Positions 23,446 to 30,541 of a DNA stretch of 33,975 nt are shown one piece after another (within the stretch, counting starts at the first letter, position 1; the number at the start of each line of letters is the position of its first letter). Where the stretch lies: contig JAQBRK010000024.1 in NCBI GenBank assembly GCA_028286505.1, positions 1-33,975 of the forward strand, in the 5' to 3' direction. The stretch is from Parcubacteria group bacterium (lineage in GTDB: Bacteria; Patescibacteriota; Minisyncoccia; Phycocordibacterales; Phycocordibacteraceae). The notes below the pieces were generated by a model. It was given only the letters and a program-made list of their open reading frames with translations. It had not been told where the DNA came from and did no database searches. The position numbers and the translations under genes were made by a program.

Positions 23446-23477
23446 GCCCCGCCGGCTCGCCGGCGGGGCACTTTTTT
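23446..23477 (+). terminator. Intrinsic terminator of the second histidine phosphatase gene
   Basis: A 10-bp GC-rich stem GCCCCGCCGG/CCGGCGGGGC with loop CTCG is followed by AC and six T residues (23472-23477). Confidence 0.88.
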
Positions 23478-23485
23478 ATATGAAA

Positions 23486-23509
23486 ATGGGACGGCCGAAG
23501 CCGTCCCAT
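23486..23509 (-). terminator. Intrinsic terminator of the EEP hydrolase gene
   Basis: On the minus strand ATGGGACGGC, loop TTCG, GCCGTCCCAT, then TTTTCAT. The stem starts 4 nt after the stop codon of the gene ending at 23513. Confidence 0.82.
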
Positions 23510-23512
23510 CAC

Positions 23513-24310
23513 TCACGCACAGTCAAGGATAAGAGGTCGATGGTCGGAGACTTCCGGTTCATTGGGAACGAGAAAGTCGTTGACCCTCACCCCGCCGGTT
23601 ACAAGCAGGTAATCGGCGTAACGCGATTTGCCGGGCTTGTCGTAGAGAGAGGTTCGGGTATCGCGTACGTCGTACTCCCGAATAAGGTCTCGCCATCCGC
23701 GCAGCCGCAATATTTCGAGCATCGCGTTCTCGGGAAGCACATTCAGGTCTCCGCACAGAACGGCCGGTTCTCCCGTACGTACCGAACGATCGAGGAGGTC
23801 GAATAGGCCGAGGGCCTGCTGGGAACGTTCAAGCGTGTCGCCCTTACCCGTTTTTTGCCAAAGTCCGTGCAAATGCGTGACTACGAGCGTGGACCCGTCA
23901 GAGCGTGCGAGACGTACCGAGTGTGCGTTCCGGGGTAGGGGCGGCTCACCGAAAGGTTTGCCGGTGTAGTTCCGAAACACGAAATCCGAATGGTGAGCGA
24001 GGATGGGAATGGTCGAACGCACGAACGTTGCTATGCCGTAGTAGGCCGGTATCAGGGTGGTGACCCCGTCGTTCAAGTGATACTTCGCGAAGGGATGGAA
24101 GAATCCTTCGTGTCCGGGCAGCACCGCCTTGATATCGTCGAACAAGTCGAGTCGGGGAAGAGAGCCGTCATCATCGGTGGCCTGAGCACCCGGTGAGTCC
24201 GGCGCCCGGAACATTTCCGAGAGGCAATAGACATCGGCGTCTTGATGACGCAGATATTCGAGAAGGCGGGGAATGCGGCCACCGTAGGTATTGAGTGACA
24301 AGATACGCAT
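23513..24310 (-). CDS. Endonuclease/exonuclease/phosphatase (EEP) family hydrolase
   Basis: The 265 residues follow the EEP metal-dependent hydrolase pattern: ILSLNTYGG, DVYCLSEMF (metal-binding Glu), VVTHLHGLW, CGDLNVLPEN (catalytic Asp/Asn), YADYLLV and the final VSDHRPLIL (Asp-His pair). Members cut DNA, sphingomyelin, phosphoinositides or other phosphodiesters; this one lacks a signal peptide, so a cytoplasmic substrate is likely. The start at 24310 is set by AAAGGA (plus 24319-24324) 8 nt upstream; the in-frame ATG at 24319 overlaps that site. It ends with TGA and has its own terminator. It may be an accessory repair or nucleotide gene beside gyrB. Confidence 0.82.
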   Translation of the reverse strand: MRILSLNTYGGRIPRLLEYLRHQDADVYCLSEMFRAPDSPGAQATDDDGSLPRLDLFDDIKAVLPGHEGFFHPFAKYHLNDGVTTLIPAYYGIATFVRSTIPILAHHSDFVFRNYTGKPFGEPPLPRNAHSVRLARSDGSTLVVTHLHGLWQKTGKGDTLERSQQALGLFDLLDRSVRTGEPAVLCGDLNVLPENAMLEILRLRGWRDLIREYDVRDTRTSLYDKPGKSRYADYLLVTGGVRVNDFLVPNEPEVSDHRPLILDCA

Positions 24311-24410
24311 GACCGGCATCCTTTCAGGAACTGGTTGAAACTAGGGCCATAGAAGCACGAATCCCTGTTGACGCAAGGGAATCGCGCATGCCTACCGCAC
24401 GTGTTCGTGA

Positions 24411-24416
24411 TATACT
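24411..24416 (+). promoter_or_regulatory. -10 box of gyrB
   Basis: TATACT lies 13 nt before the ATG at 24430. No good -35 is present at 17 nt; TTGACG at 24368-24373 is too far upstream. The predicted leader is only a few bases long. Confidence 0.45.
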
Positions 24417-24429
24417 AAAGAGACGAAAT

Positions 24430-26532
24430 ATGGCCAAAACAGACGCTAAAGAGCCTAAAAAAGCCGCCTCAAAGGCGGCAAAATCGAGTAACGAATACGA
24501 CGCTTCGAGCATCACCGTTCTCGAGGGTCTTGAGCCGGTACGTAAGCGTCCCGGCATGTACATCGGTACCACGGGTCCCGACGGACTTCACCACCTGGTA
24601 ACGGAGATTTTCGATAACTCACGCGACGAAGCCATGGGCGGGTTCGCGAACGACATCGAAGTCGCGCTCCTTCCGGACAATTACGTGCGTGTCGTCGATA
24701 ACGGTCGCGGTATTCCGGTCGGCATCCACCCCAAGACCAAGGTCTCGGCACTCGAGACCATCATGACCACGCTTCATGCGGGAGGTAAGTTCGGCGGGGA
24801 CGCTTCGGGGTATAAAGTTTCCGGCGGTCTCCACGGCGTGGGAGCATCCGTGGTGAATGCGCTTTCCGAGCACACGAAAGTTCTCGTGCATAAGGACGGC
24901 AGCGTCCACATGCAGGAATATGAGATTGGCAAGGCAAAAGCGAAGACCAAGATCATTGGCAAAACGACCCATCAGGGTTCGATCGTGATGTTCAAGCCTG
25001 ACGCGACCATCTTCAAGGACGGTATCACCCAGAACTGGGACAAGATAATTTCCCATATGCGCCAGCAGGCGTATCTCGTAAAGGGTACTCGCATTTCCAT
25101 ACTGGATGCACGGAACGCGGAAAAAAAGGATTTGGATAACGTCTGGTACCTCCGTGAACTCGGTCTCGAAGTGCCGTCCATGTCCTTCTTCTTCGAAGGC
25201 GGTCTCCGTTCGCTTATCGGTTTCTATAACAAGCACCAGACGCCGGCCCACAAGAACATTTTCTATGTCGACCAGCCCGACGCTGACGTAGCGGTTGAAG
25301 TCGCCTTCCAGTACACGGATGACATCACGCCGCGTCTCATGGCGTTCGCGAACAATATCTACAATCCCGAGCACGGAACTCACGTAACCGGTTTCAAGAC
25401 CGCGCTGACGCGCACCCTCAATACCTATGGCCGCTCCGCAGGCATCCTGAAGGAAAGCGAAGAGAACTTCACGGGAGACGATGTGCTCGAAGGTATCACC
25501 GCGGTTATCTCGGTGAAGATGCCGGAAATCCAGTTCGAAGGGCAAACGAAAGGGAAGCTCGGTTCGGTTGAGGCGCAGGGAGCGGTAGCGTCCGTATTCG
25601 GCTCGGCTCTTTCAAGCTTCCTCGAGGAGAATCCCGACGACGGCCGTGCCATCGTCAACAAAGTGCTTCTCGCCCTTAAGGCGCGTAAAGCAGCCAAAGC
25701 CGCGAAGGATTCCGTTCTCCGTAAGGGAGCGCTCGAGGGGATGACGCTTCCGGGCAAGCTCGCCGATTGTCAGAGCAAGAGTGCCGAAGAATCCGAGCTC
25801 TTCATTGTGGAGGGAGACTCTGCCGGCGGGTCCGCCAAGATGGGTCGCGACCGCCGTACGCAGGCCATCCTTCCGCTGCGCGGTAAGATCCTCAACATCG
25901 AGCGCGCTCGCCTCGATAAGATGCTCGCGAGCGAACAGATAAAGAATCTCGTTATCGCGCTCGGTACCGCTATCGGCGACATTTTCGATATCACGAAGCT
26001 CCGCTACCACACGGTCATCATCGCAACAGACGCCGACGTGGACGGTGCCCATATTCGTACGCTGTTGCTTACGCTCCTGTACCGCCATTTCCGTCCGGTC
26101 ATCGATGGCGGCTTTATCTATATCGCTCAACCGCCGCTCTACAAGATAAAGCGTGGAAAGGAGGTTCATTATGCTTACTCAGACGAAGAGAAGTTCAGGA
26201 TTCTCGGTAAGGATGCGGAACTGGCCGTGAACGCAGCCGAGGAGGGCGAAGAACCTACCGAGCTGCCGGAGGAGGCAGAAGGGGAGGCACCGGAGATAGT
26301 GGCGAAGCGCGCTGCGAAGATAAGTATCCAGCGTTACAAAGGTCTCGGAGAGATGAACCCGTCCGAGCTTTGGGAAACCACGATGGACCCGGCGAATCGC
26401 GTTTTGAAGCGCATTAGCGTTGACGACGCTGCCGAAGCCGATCGTATCTTCGATATCCTCATGGGTACCGACGTCCCCAGCCGCAAGTCGTTCATCCAGT
26501 CGAACGCGAAGCTCGCGAATCTGGACGTTTAA
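24430..26532 (+). CDS. gyrB: DNA gyrase / type IIA topoisomerase subunit B
   Basis: GyrB supplies the ATPase and TOPRIM parts of gyrase, which puts negative supercoils into DNA. The 700 residues show the GHKL ATPase (RKRPGMYIGTT, DNSRDEAMGG, DNGRGIPV, GGKFGGDASGYKVSGGLHGVGASVVNALS), the transducer domain, and TOPRIM with EGDSAGGSA (Glu461) and DADVDGAHI (Asp534, 536, 538), then a C-terminal YKGLGEMNPSELWETTMDP. An acidic insert of about 35 residues (EEGEEPTELPEEAEGE) precedes the last block. ParE cannot be fully excluded without the A subunit, which is not here. The ATG at 24430, after the -10 box, is preferred over 24388. A lysine/alanine-rich N-terminal stretch (about 1-20) is unusual. Confidence 0.92.
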   Translation: MAKTDAKEPKKAASKAAKSSNEYDASSITVLEGLEPVRKRPGMYIGTTGPDGLHHLVTEIFDNSRDEAMGGFANDIEVALLPDNYVRVVDNGRGIPVGIHPKTKVSALETIMTTLHAGGKFGGDASGYKVSGGLHGVGASVVNALSEHTKVLVHKDGSVHMQEYEIGKAKAKTKIIGKTTHQGSIVMFKPDATIFKDGITQNWDKIISHMRQQAYLVKGTRISILDARNAEKKDLDNVWYLRELGLEVPSMSFFFEGGLRSLIGFYNKHQTPAHKNIFYVDQPDADVAVEVAFQYTDDITPRLMAFANNIYNPEHGTHVTGFKTALTRTLNTYGRSAGILKESEENFTGDDVLEGITAVISVKMPEIQFEGQTKGKLGSVEAQGAVASVFGSALSSFLEENPDDGRAIVNKVLLALKARKAAKAAKDSVLRKGALEGMTLPGKLADCQSKSAEESELFIVEGDSAGGSAKMGRDRRTQAILPLRGKILNIERARLDKMLASEQIKNLVIALGTAIGDIFDITKLRYHTVIIATDADVDGAHIRTLLLTLLYRHFRPVIDGGFIYIAQPPLYKIKRGKEVHYAYSDEEKFRILGKDAELAVNAAEEGEEPTELPEEAEGEAPEIVAKRAAKISIQRYKGLGEMNPSELWETTMDPANRVLKRISVDDAAEADRIFDILMGTDVPSRKSFIQSNAKLANLDV

Positions 26533-26542
26533 AGCTTCGCTC

Positions 26543-26700
26543 GCATCTGGTTTAGAAAGAGAGCTACGCCTTTCAGGGCTCACGAAGAATATAGTCGTAG
26601 TTAATCGAGAACTACCGCCACGCGAAGACTTGGTCGGCTAGTTCTCTCAACCACTCCTTATTCTTCGGCTGCTTCCAGGAATTCTTTCTAAACCAGATGC
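26543..26700. repeat. Nested 158-nt inverted repeat after gyrB
   Basis: Outer arms of 18 bp (gcatctggtttagaaaga at 26543-26560 and its complement at 26683-26700), middle arms of 9 bp (cgaagaata 26583-26591; tattcttcg 26659-26667) and inner arms of 8 bp (gagaacta 26607-26614; tagttctc 26639-26646) are all in register, ending in a small CCGCCA/TGG-CGG tip. It lacks the CGTACTGCTAGTACG core but has the same build as the other intergenic hairpins. It could be a structured 3' end, a small RNA or a decayed mobile element. No protein-coding gene is seen in 26533-26821. Confidence 0.75.
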
Positions 26701-26730
26701 TCGCTCCGTTTCTGTACATGTCTGTCGTGA

Positions 26731-26766
26731 ATGAAGAAACCCTCGCTTGCGCGAGGGTTTCTTCAT
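26731..26766. terminator. Bidirectional terminator between gyrB and the Cys-repeat gene
   Basis: Perfect 16-bp stem (26731-26746 and 26751-26766) with loop TTGC. It ends in GGTTTCTTCAT in both directions and separates convergent genes. Confidence 0.75.
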
Positions 26767-26821
26767 GAACTCTTCAGTCCCTGGTGCGTATGACTACGCG
26801 TAGGGAACCGCTCGTTTCCAA

Positions 26822-28105
26822 TTAGTTACAGTAGGTGCGGCCGTTCGAGGTGTAGGTACCGAAGCTGCAGTAGTTACCGTTGCTGTCATAACGGCTCGTG
26901 TTGCTTGAGCTCGAATTACAGTAGTAGCGACCGTTCTGGTAGTACGTTCCGTAGGAACAGTAGTTACCGCTCGTGTCGTAAGAAGAAGAGTTGGAATTAT
27001 TGTTCGAGGTACTTGTCTCGCAGTACTTACGATTATTGCTGGTGTACGTTCCGTAGGAACAGTAGTTACCGTTGCTGTCGTATGACGAGGAGTTCGAGTT
27101 GCCATTGCTGCTCGAGCTCGTTTCGCAGTAGGTGCGGTTGCCCGAGGTGTACGTTCCGTAGCTGCAGTAGTTACCATTGCTGTCGTAGGAGCCGTTTCCG
27201 TTAGTGCTCGAAGAGCTGGAATTACAGTAGTAGCGGCTGTTCAGATAGTACGTTCCGTAGGAACAGTAGTTGCCGTTCGAATCGTACGAACCGTTCGAAG
27301 ACGAATTGTTCGACGAATTGCTGCCGTTCAAGTAGATCGAAGCGGTAGCCGTATTGTTGCTTTCGTTCGATTCGTTTACGTTCTGGCGTGAATCCGCAGT
27401 GATGCGAATAGTATCCGAACCACGATTCGAAGAGTCGAAACCGAGGGTGAAGACGATGCTGTCTCCCGGATTAAGGGCACGCTGCGTGTCGGAACGATAG
27501 TCGGCAGAACTGCCGGTCGTCGGAAGCCATGCTTCGAAGTTCCATTGGCCGCTTACGTTGGTGCCACGGTTAGCGATAACGAAACGAACTGCTCCTTGGT
27601 AGCCGCTTGGTACGGTCTGTGCAGCGACGAAGGAATTAGTGTCACCGTTGTTGCGGAGGTAGCCGACCGAAGAGATGGTAGTAACGAGGTCAGAAAGTCC
27701 GGTGTAGTTCTGCGAAGCGGGTACTGCAACTACGTGGTACGTAGGAGTAGGAGACGTGTATACGGGAGCTGGAGCTACCGGTGCAGGTGTTGGAGCCGGC
27801 TGGGTGTACGTAATGACCGGAGTGGTCGTCGCAGCAGGGGAGAGCTGGATGGTGGTCGGTGCGGGTGTGGAGGTTACCGGTACCGTCGGGTTTACGGCCT
27901 CAAGCGTGTTGTCAGTCGAGTCCGACTGCGTCAGCGAAGAGAGGTAGACGTTAGCAGTGGAAAGGTGCGAGAAGGCCTTAGGAATAAAGGTTGCCGCGTA
28001 GATAGCGGTTGCGATTCCGATAAGAATAAGTGCTACAAAGCCCACGACGGCGAGGCCGCCAACGGCTGCCTTTCGGGTCTGGGACTGATTCTGGTTCGTT
28101 TCCAT
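26822..28105 (-). CDS. Membrane-anchored CARDB-like protein with five Cys-containing tandem repeats
   Basis: The 427 residues have a cytoplasmic N-terminus, one membrane helix (about 18-42), a Thr/Pro-rich linker, a CARDB-like domain (about 140-265, ending NVNESNESNN) and five tandem repeats (about 275-427) of the type YDSNGNYCSYGTY...R.YC, each with two cysteines, joined by Ser/Asn linkers. The role is unknown; the repeats suggest a disulfide-rich stalk or binding surface outside the cell. The ATG at 28105 is chosen because TAATAC lies 8 nt upstream. It is divergent from the sortase gene. An internal LPTTG is seen within the CARDB-like domain but no membrane segment follows, so it is probably not a sorting signal. 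Confidence 0.78.
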   Translation of the reverse strand: METNQNQSQTRKAAVGGLAVVGFVALILIGIATAIYAATFIPKAFSHLSTANVYLSSLTQSDSTDNTLEAVNPTVPVTSTPAPTTIQLSPAATTTPVITYTQPAPTPAPVAPAPVYTSPTPTYHVVAVPASQNYTGLSDLVTTISSVGYLRNNGDTNSFVAAQTVPSGYQGAVRFVIANRGTNVSGQWNFEAWLPTTGSSADYRSDTQRALNPGDSIVFTLGFDSSNRGSDTIRITADSRQNVNESNESNNTATASIYLNGSNSSNNSSSNGSYDSNGNYCSYGTYYLNSRYYCNSSSSSTNGNGSYDSNGNYCSYGTYTSGNRTYCETSSSSNGNSNSSSYDSNGNYCSYGTYTSNNRKYCETSTSNNNSNSSSYDTSGNYCSYGTYYQNGRYYCNSSSSNTSRYDSNGNYCSFGTYTSNGRTYCN

Positions 28106-28113
28106 ATGCTGAT

Positions 28114-28142
28114 GTATTACCACACCGTTTATTTTTTGTCAA
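28114..28142 (-). promoter_or_regulatory. Promoter of the Cys-repeat protein gene
   Basis: On the minus strand a consensus TTGACA (plus 28137-28142), 17-nt spacer and TAATAC (plus 28114-28119), 8 nt before the ATG. This is among the best promoter matches in the window. Confidence 0.75.
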
Positions 28143-28194
28143 TCCTTCCGGTGATTAGGGCAGTCTACGATAACTCCGGCGTCTGTCTAGGGCC

Positions 28195-28223
28195 TTGACA
28201 AAGCGGGCTTTGTAGTGTAATTA
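28195..28223 (+). promoter_or_regulatory. Promoter of the sortase gene
   Basis: A consensus TTGACA (28195-28200) is followed at 17 nt by TAATTA (28218-28223) in an AT-rich stretch. The ATG at 28237 lies 13 nt later. The promoter points away from that of the Cys-repeat gene, with about 50 nt between the two -35 boxes. Confidence 0.65.
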
Positions 28224-28236
28224 TATACCAGACCGT

Positions 28237-28899
28237 ATGTCATCGAATCCACATCAGACAGCAAATAAGGGCCCGAAAAACGTCAAGAAACTGACCTTTT
28301 TCGCGCTGGCTCTGGTCGTGTTCGGAGCATCGGTTATGGTGCTTTCGGGGTTCGATGTGCTGCCGGATGCAGAGCTGCACGCTGCGAATCTTGCAGCTCG
28401 GACAGCTCCGGTAACTACGACGCCAAAGACGACTACGCAGTCAACCAGCGGCACGTACCCTGACAAAATAAACATTCCGGCCATTAACCTTACGGCTACG
28501 GTCGCGAACCCGACGACGACGAATGCCGAGATCCTCGATAAGGACCTCCTCTACGGCGCGGTTCGGTATCCAACCTCCGGTACGCTCGGTCAGGCGAACG
28601 CGAACGTGGTCCTTTTCGGCCACTCCAGCTATCTGCCTATCGTTCATAACCAGGCGTACAAGACATTTGACGGAATTCAGAATTTGAAGCATGGTGACCA
28701 GATTCTGGTCAGCGGGGCCGGAACAACCTACGTCTACGAGGTTGAAACCATCGCTCAGGCGAACGCCCAGACCGATGGCATCCCGCTTACCGTCACGGGT
28801 TCCAAGCTCACGCTTGTCACCTGCGACTCGTTCGCTACGAAGTCCGACCGATTCGTGGTCATTGCACATCTTGTTGAGAGTTATCCGAGCGCGAGCTAG
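28237..28899 (+). CDS. Sortase (class D/E-like)
   Basis: Sortases are membrane cysteine transpeptidases that cut sorting signals and attach surface proteins to an acceptor. The 220 residues have an N-terminal membrane helix (about 19-42), a Thr-rich linker and the sortase barrel. The catalytic His129 is in VLFGHSSYLP, Cys196 in LTLVTCDSF and Arg205 in SDRFVV, the full triad. The class cannot be fixed by eye. The likely client is the Ig-repeat protein at 30542, which has MPYTG before a membrane helix. The promoter is a good TTGACA type. A GC-rich hairpin follows the gene. Confidence 0.88.
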   Translation: MSSNPHQTANKGPKNVKKLTFFALALVVFGASVMVLSGFDVLPDAELHAANLAARTAPVTTTPKTTTQSTSGTYPDKINIPAINLTATVANPTTTNAEILDKDLLYGAVRYPTSGTLGQANANVVLFGHSSYLPIVHNQAYKTFDGIQNLKHGDQILVSGAGTTYVYEVETIAQANAQTDGIPLTVTGSKLTLVTCDSFATKSDRFVVIAHLVESYPSAS

Positions 28900-28917
28900 T
28901 CTCGTGTCCGTATAACT

Positions 28918-28967
28918 CTCTGCAATCACGCGGGGACAGGAACTCCTGTCTCCCTGCGTGAGCAGAG
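28918..28967. terminator. Hairpin after the sortase gene
   Basis: CTCTGC/GCAGAG closes a longer stem (TCACGC, GGG, ACAGGA paired with TCCTGT, CCC, GCGTGA) with small bulges and loop ACTCC-like. It is followed by GGGGGCAC and TTAGTT rather than a T-run, so it is a weak terminator or a structured leader of the next gene. Confidence 0.55.
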
Positions 28968-29029
28968 GGGGCACTTAGTTCCTTTCATAGCCGTCCCTCA
29001 TGGGCCGGCGCACAATGTGGAGGTTACCG

Positions 29030-30451
29030 ATGCGTAAGCATCTTCACGCCGCCCTCGCGCTGCTCGCCCTCGGGGGAGTACTCGCGAATGCGAACATCGC
29101 TACCGCTGCCGAATGGCACTGGTTTGCGCCTGGCACTTGGTTCTCGGATCAGAACCCGAAACAATCGGTCAAGGTTCAGATCGCGAAACCCGCTTCGGTT
29201 GAAACCGCTCCGACCAAACAGACCCCGGCACAGCCGAAGGTCGCTCCGGTCACGGCGAACGCTACGGCCCAGATCGCAGTCGCTCCGGCGATCACGATCG
29301 TCCAGCTTCCGCCGGAACCGTCGAAAGCGGGTCCGGCGAAACCTGAAGCAACTCCGAAGCAAGTCGCGGCACAACCGCAACCTGCTCCGGTCGCTGCCAA
29401 GGTGGCCACGGTCGCGAAGGTCTCGCCCGCTCCGGCGCGCGGGTCTTCCGTGATCAACATCTGGCATAAGCCGGCCATTCATCCTTTCGGCACCACCTAC
29501 ATGGAGGTGACGAAAGAAGAAGTCCGGCTCCATGTCTTCAAGGACTGCTTCGGCCTCACGGGCGAAGCGCTTGAAAAAGCGATGTCGGCAACGGCTGTTC
29601 CGGGCGTCTCTCGTCCCCTCGTGGACGGAGAGATCTTCCAAAAGCAGATGTACGGGCCCGACCCACGGAACAAGACCGAGCGATGCAAGGTCGTTCCGAA
29701 CATCAAGGTGGAATTCGGCAATCACGGGTACAACCGTGAGGCCGAACGTTACGTCATTCACCTCAGCAATGGGTGGACGATGGAACTCACTCATCCGTTC
29801 GGCTGCCACAATTGGTCGCTCACGATGATTCCGCCGGTGCCTCCTGCGCCGAAAACGCCGTGCTACCGGGTTTACACCCGGTACTCGGCCAATCACCATG
29901 TGGTCACCCATGCGGCTCGGGCCGAACAATCGCCTGACCAGTCCTTCCTTCAACCGGAGGCACAGTACGCGTTCGTTCTCGTTCACATCGACGTGACCGA
30001 GGACGAGCGAGCTGAACTGGTCGCGGACCAATGCTTCGGCGTCGGCGACGACACCGGGTTCCACCATGAAAGGCTCCAGTGCGTCGAATTGTGCGCGAAC
30101 GGGGCATACCCGCCGCCCGCAATGATCGACGCGCTCGCTCGTGAGAAGGGCATCCGCCTGCCTCGCGATATGCCTTCCGGCGCCTTCTCGGTGCCGTGCA
30201 AGGACGGCGAGTGCTACATCTCGGTCCCGATGAAGTATGCCGCTCGGTACCAACTGTGGTGCGTGGAAGTAGAGAAATACTACGTCACGCTCTCGCAGTT
30301 CAAGGGATGGACGTCTGGCATGATGTTCGACCAGGTGCAGCGGGAAGAGGTGGAAGCCTCCATCCGACTGAAATCTCTGGTCGACGGCGACTACGTCCTC
30401 ACGGACGAACATCGCGTGGTGCGCGAGCTGAAAGGCGAATCGCACTACTAG
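29030..30451 (+). CDS. Secreted orphan protein with Ala/Pro-rich linker and Cys-containing domain
   Basis: I do not recognise a family. The 473 residues have a signal peptide (about 1-29, ending IATAAEW), a low-complexity Ala/Pro/Lys/Val linker (about 45-145) and a C-terminal part of about 320 residues with about ten cysteines (for example KDCFGL, ERCKVV, FGCHNW, TPCYRV, DQCFGV, LQCVELC, VPCKDGECY, LWCVEV), probably disulfide-bonded. The segments HVFKDCFGLTGEALEKAM and LVADQCFGVGDD look alike and may mark two related subdomains. The ATG at 29030 is fixed by GGAGG 6 nt upstream; an earlier in-frame ATG at 29000 lacks a site. A 477-aa open frame on the opposite strand is rejected because it has no signal, site or family pattern. 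It sits in the sortase locus but has no sorting signal. Confidence 0.65.
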   Translation: MRKHLHAALALLALGGVLANANIATAAEWHWFAPGTWFSDQNPKQSVKVQIAKPASVETAPTKQTPAQPKVAPVTANATAQIAVAPAITIVQLPPEPSKAGPAKPEATPKQVAAQPQPAPVAAKVATVAKVSPAPARGSSVINIWHKPAIHPFGTTYMEVTKEEVRLHVFKDCFGLTGEALEKAMSATAVPGVSRPLVDGEIFQKQMYGPDPRNKTERCKVVPNIKVEFGNHGYNREAERYVIHLSNGWTMELTHPFGCHNWSLTMIPPVPPAPKTPCYRVYTRYSANHHVVTHAARAEQSPDQSFLQPEAQYAFVLVHIDVTEDERAELVADQCFGVGDDTGFHHERLQCVELCANGAYPPPAMIDALAREKGIRLPRDMPSGAFSVPCKDGECYISVPMKYAARYQLWCVEVEKYYVTLSQFKGWTSGMMFDQVQREEVEASIRLKSLVDGDYVLTDEHRVVRELKGESHY

Positions 30452-30486
30452 GACCACTAACCACTTTGTGTTTGTTTTTACTTCGG

Positions 30487-30518
30487 GGCGAGGGGATGAC
30501 TTCGGTCATTTCCTCGCC
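30487..30518. other. Stem-loop in the leader of the Ig-repeat gene
   Basis: A 14-bp stem (30487-30500 and 30505-30518, two G-U pairs) carries a UUCG loop. It lies between the stop at 30451 and the ATG at 30542, upstream of AATACT (30523-30528). It could end the previous transcript or shape the leader; no T-run follows. Confidence 0.55.
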
Positions 30519-30541
30519 TCCCAATACTTAAAAAAATTACT

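Noticed and set aside
24368..24396. TTGACG as -35 box of gyrB
   Set aside because: At 17 nt there is no -10 box, and the TATACT nearer the ATG is 37 nt away, so it does not pair with either.
24619..25545. 308-aa open frame opposite gyrB
   Set aside because: It lies fully within a clear gyrB and has the composition of a shadow frame.
26905..27300. CRISPR-like regular repeats
   Set aside because: The repeats encode protein repeats in frame on the minus strand and vary at codon level; spacing follows the protein unit.
27500..27535. LPTTG motif in the Cys-repeat protein next to the sortase gene
   Set aside because: It lies inside the CARDB-like domain with no hydrophobic segment or basic tail after it, so it is unlikely to be a sorting signal.
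27545..28198. 217-aa plus-strand frame opposite the Cys-repeat gene
   Set aside because: It is rich in Arg, Gly, Tyr and Val from the reverse of repeat sequence and runs across both divergent promoters.
29024..30457. 477-aa open frame on the minus strand opposite the secreted orphan gene
   Set aside because: It has no signal peptide, SD site or family pattern, and an Arg/His-rich composition typical of an antisense shadow of a GC-rich gene.
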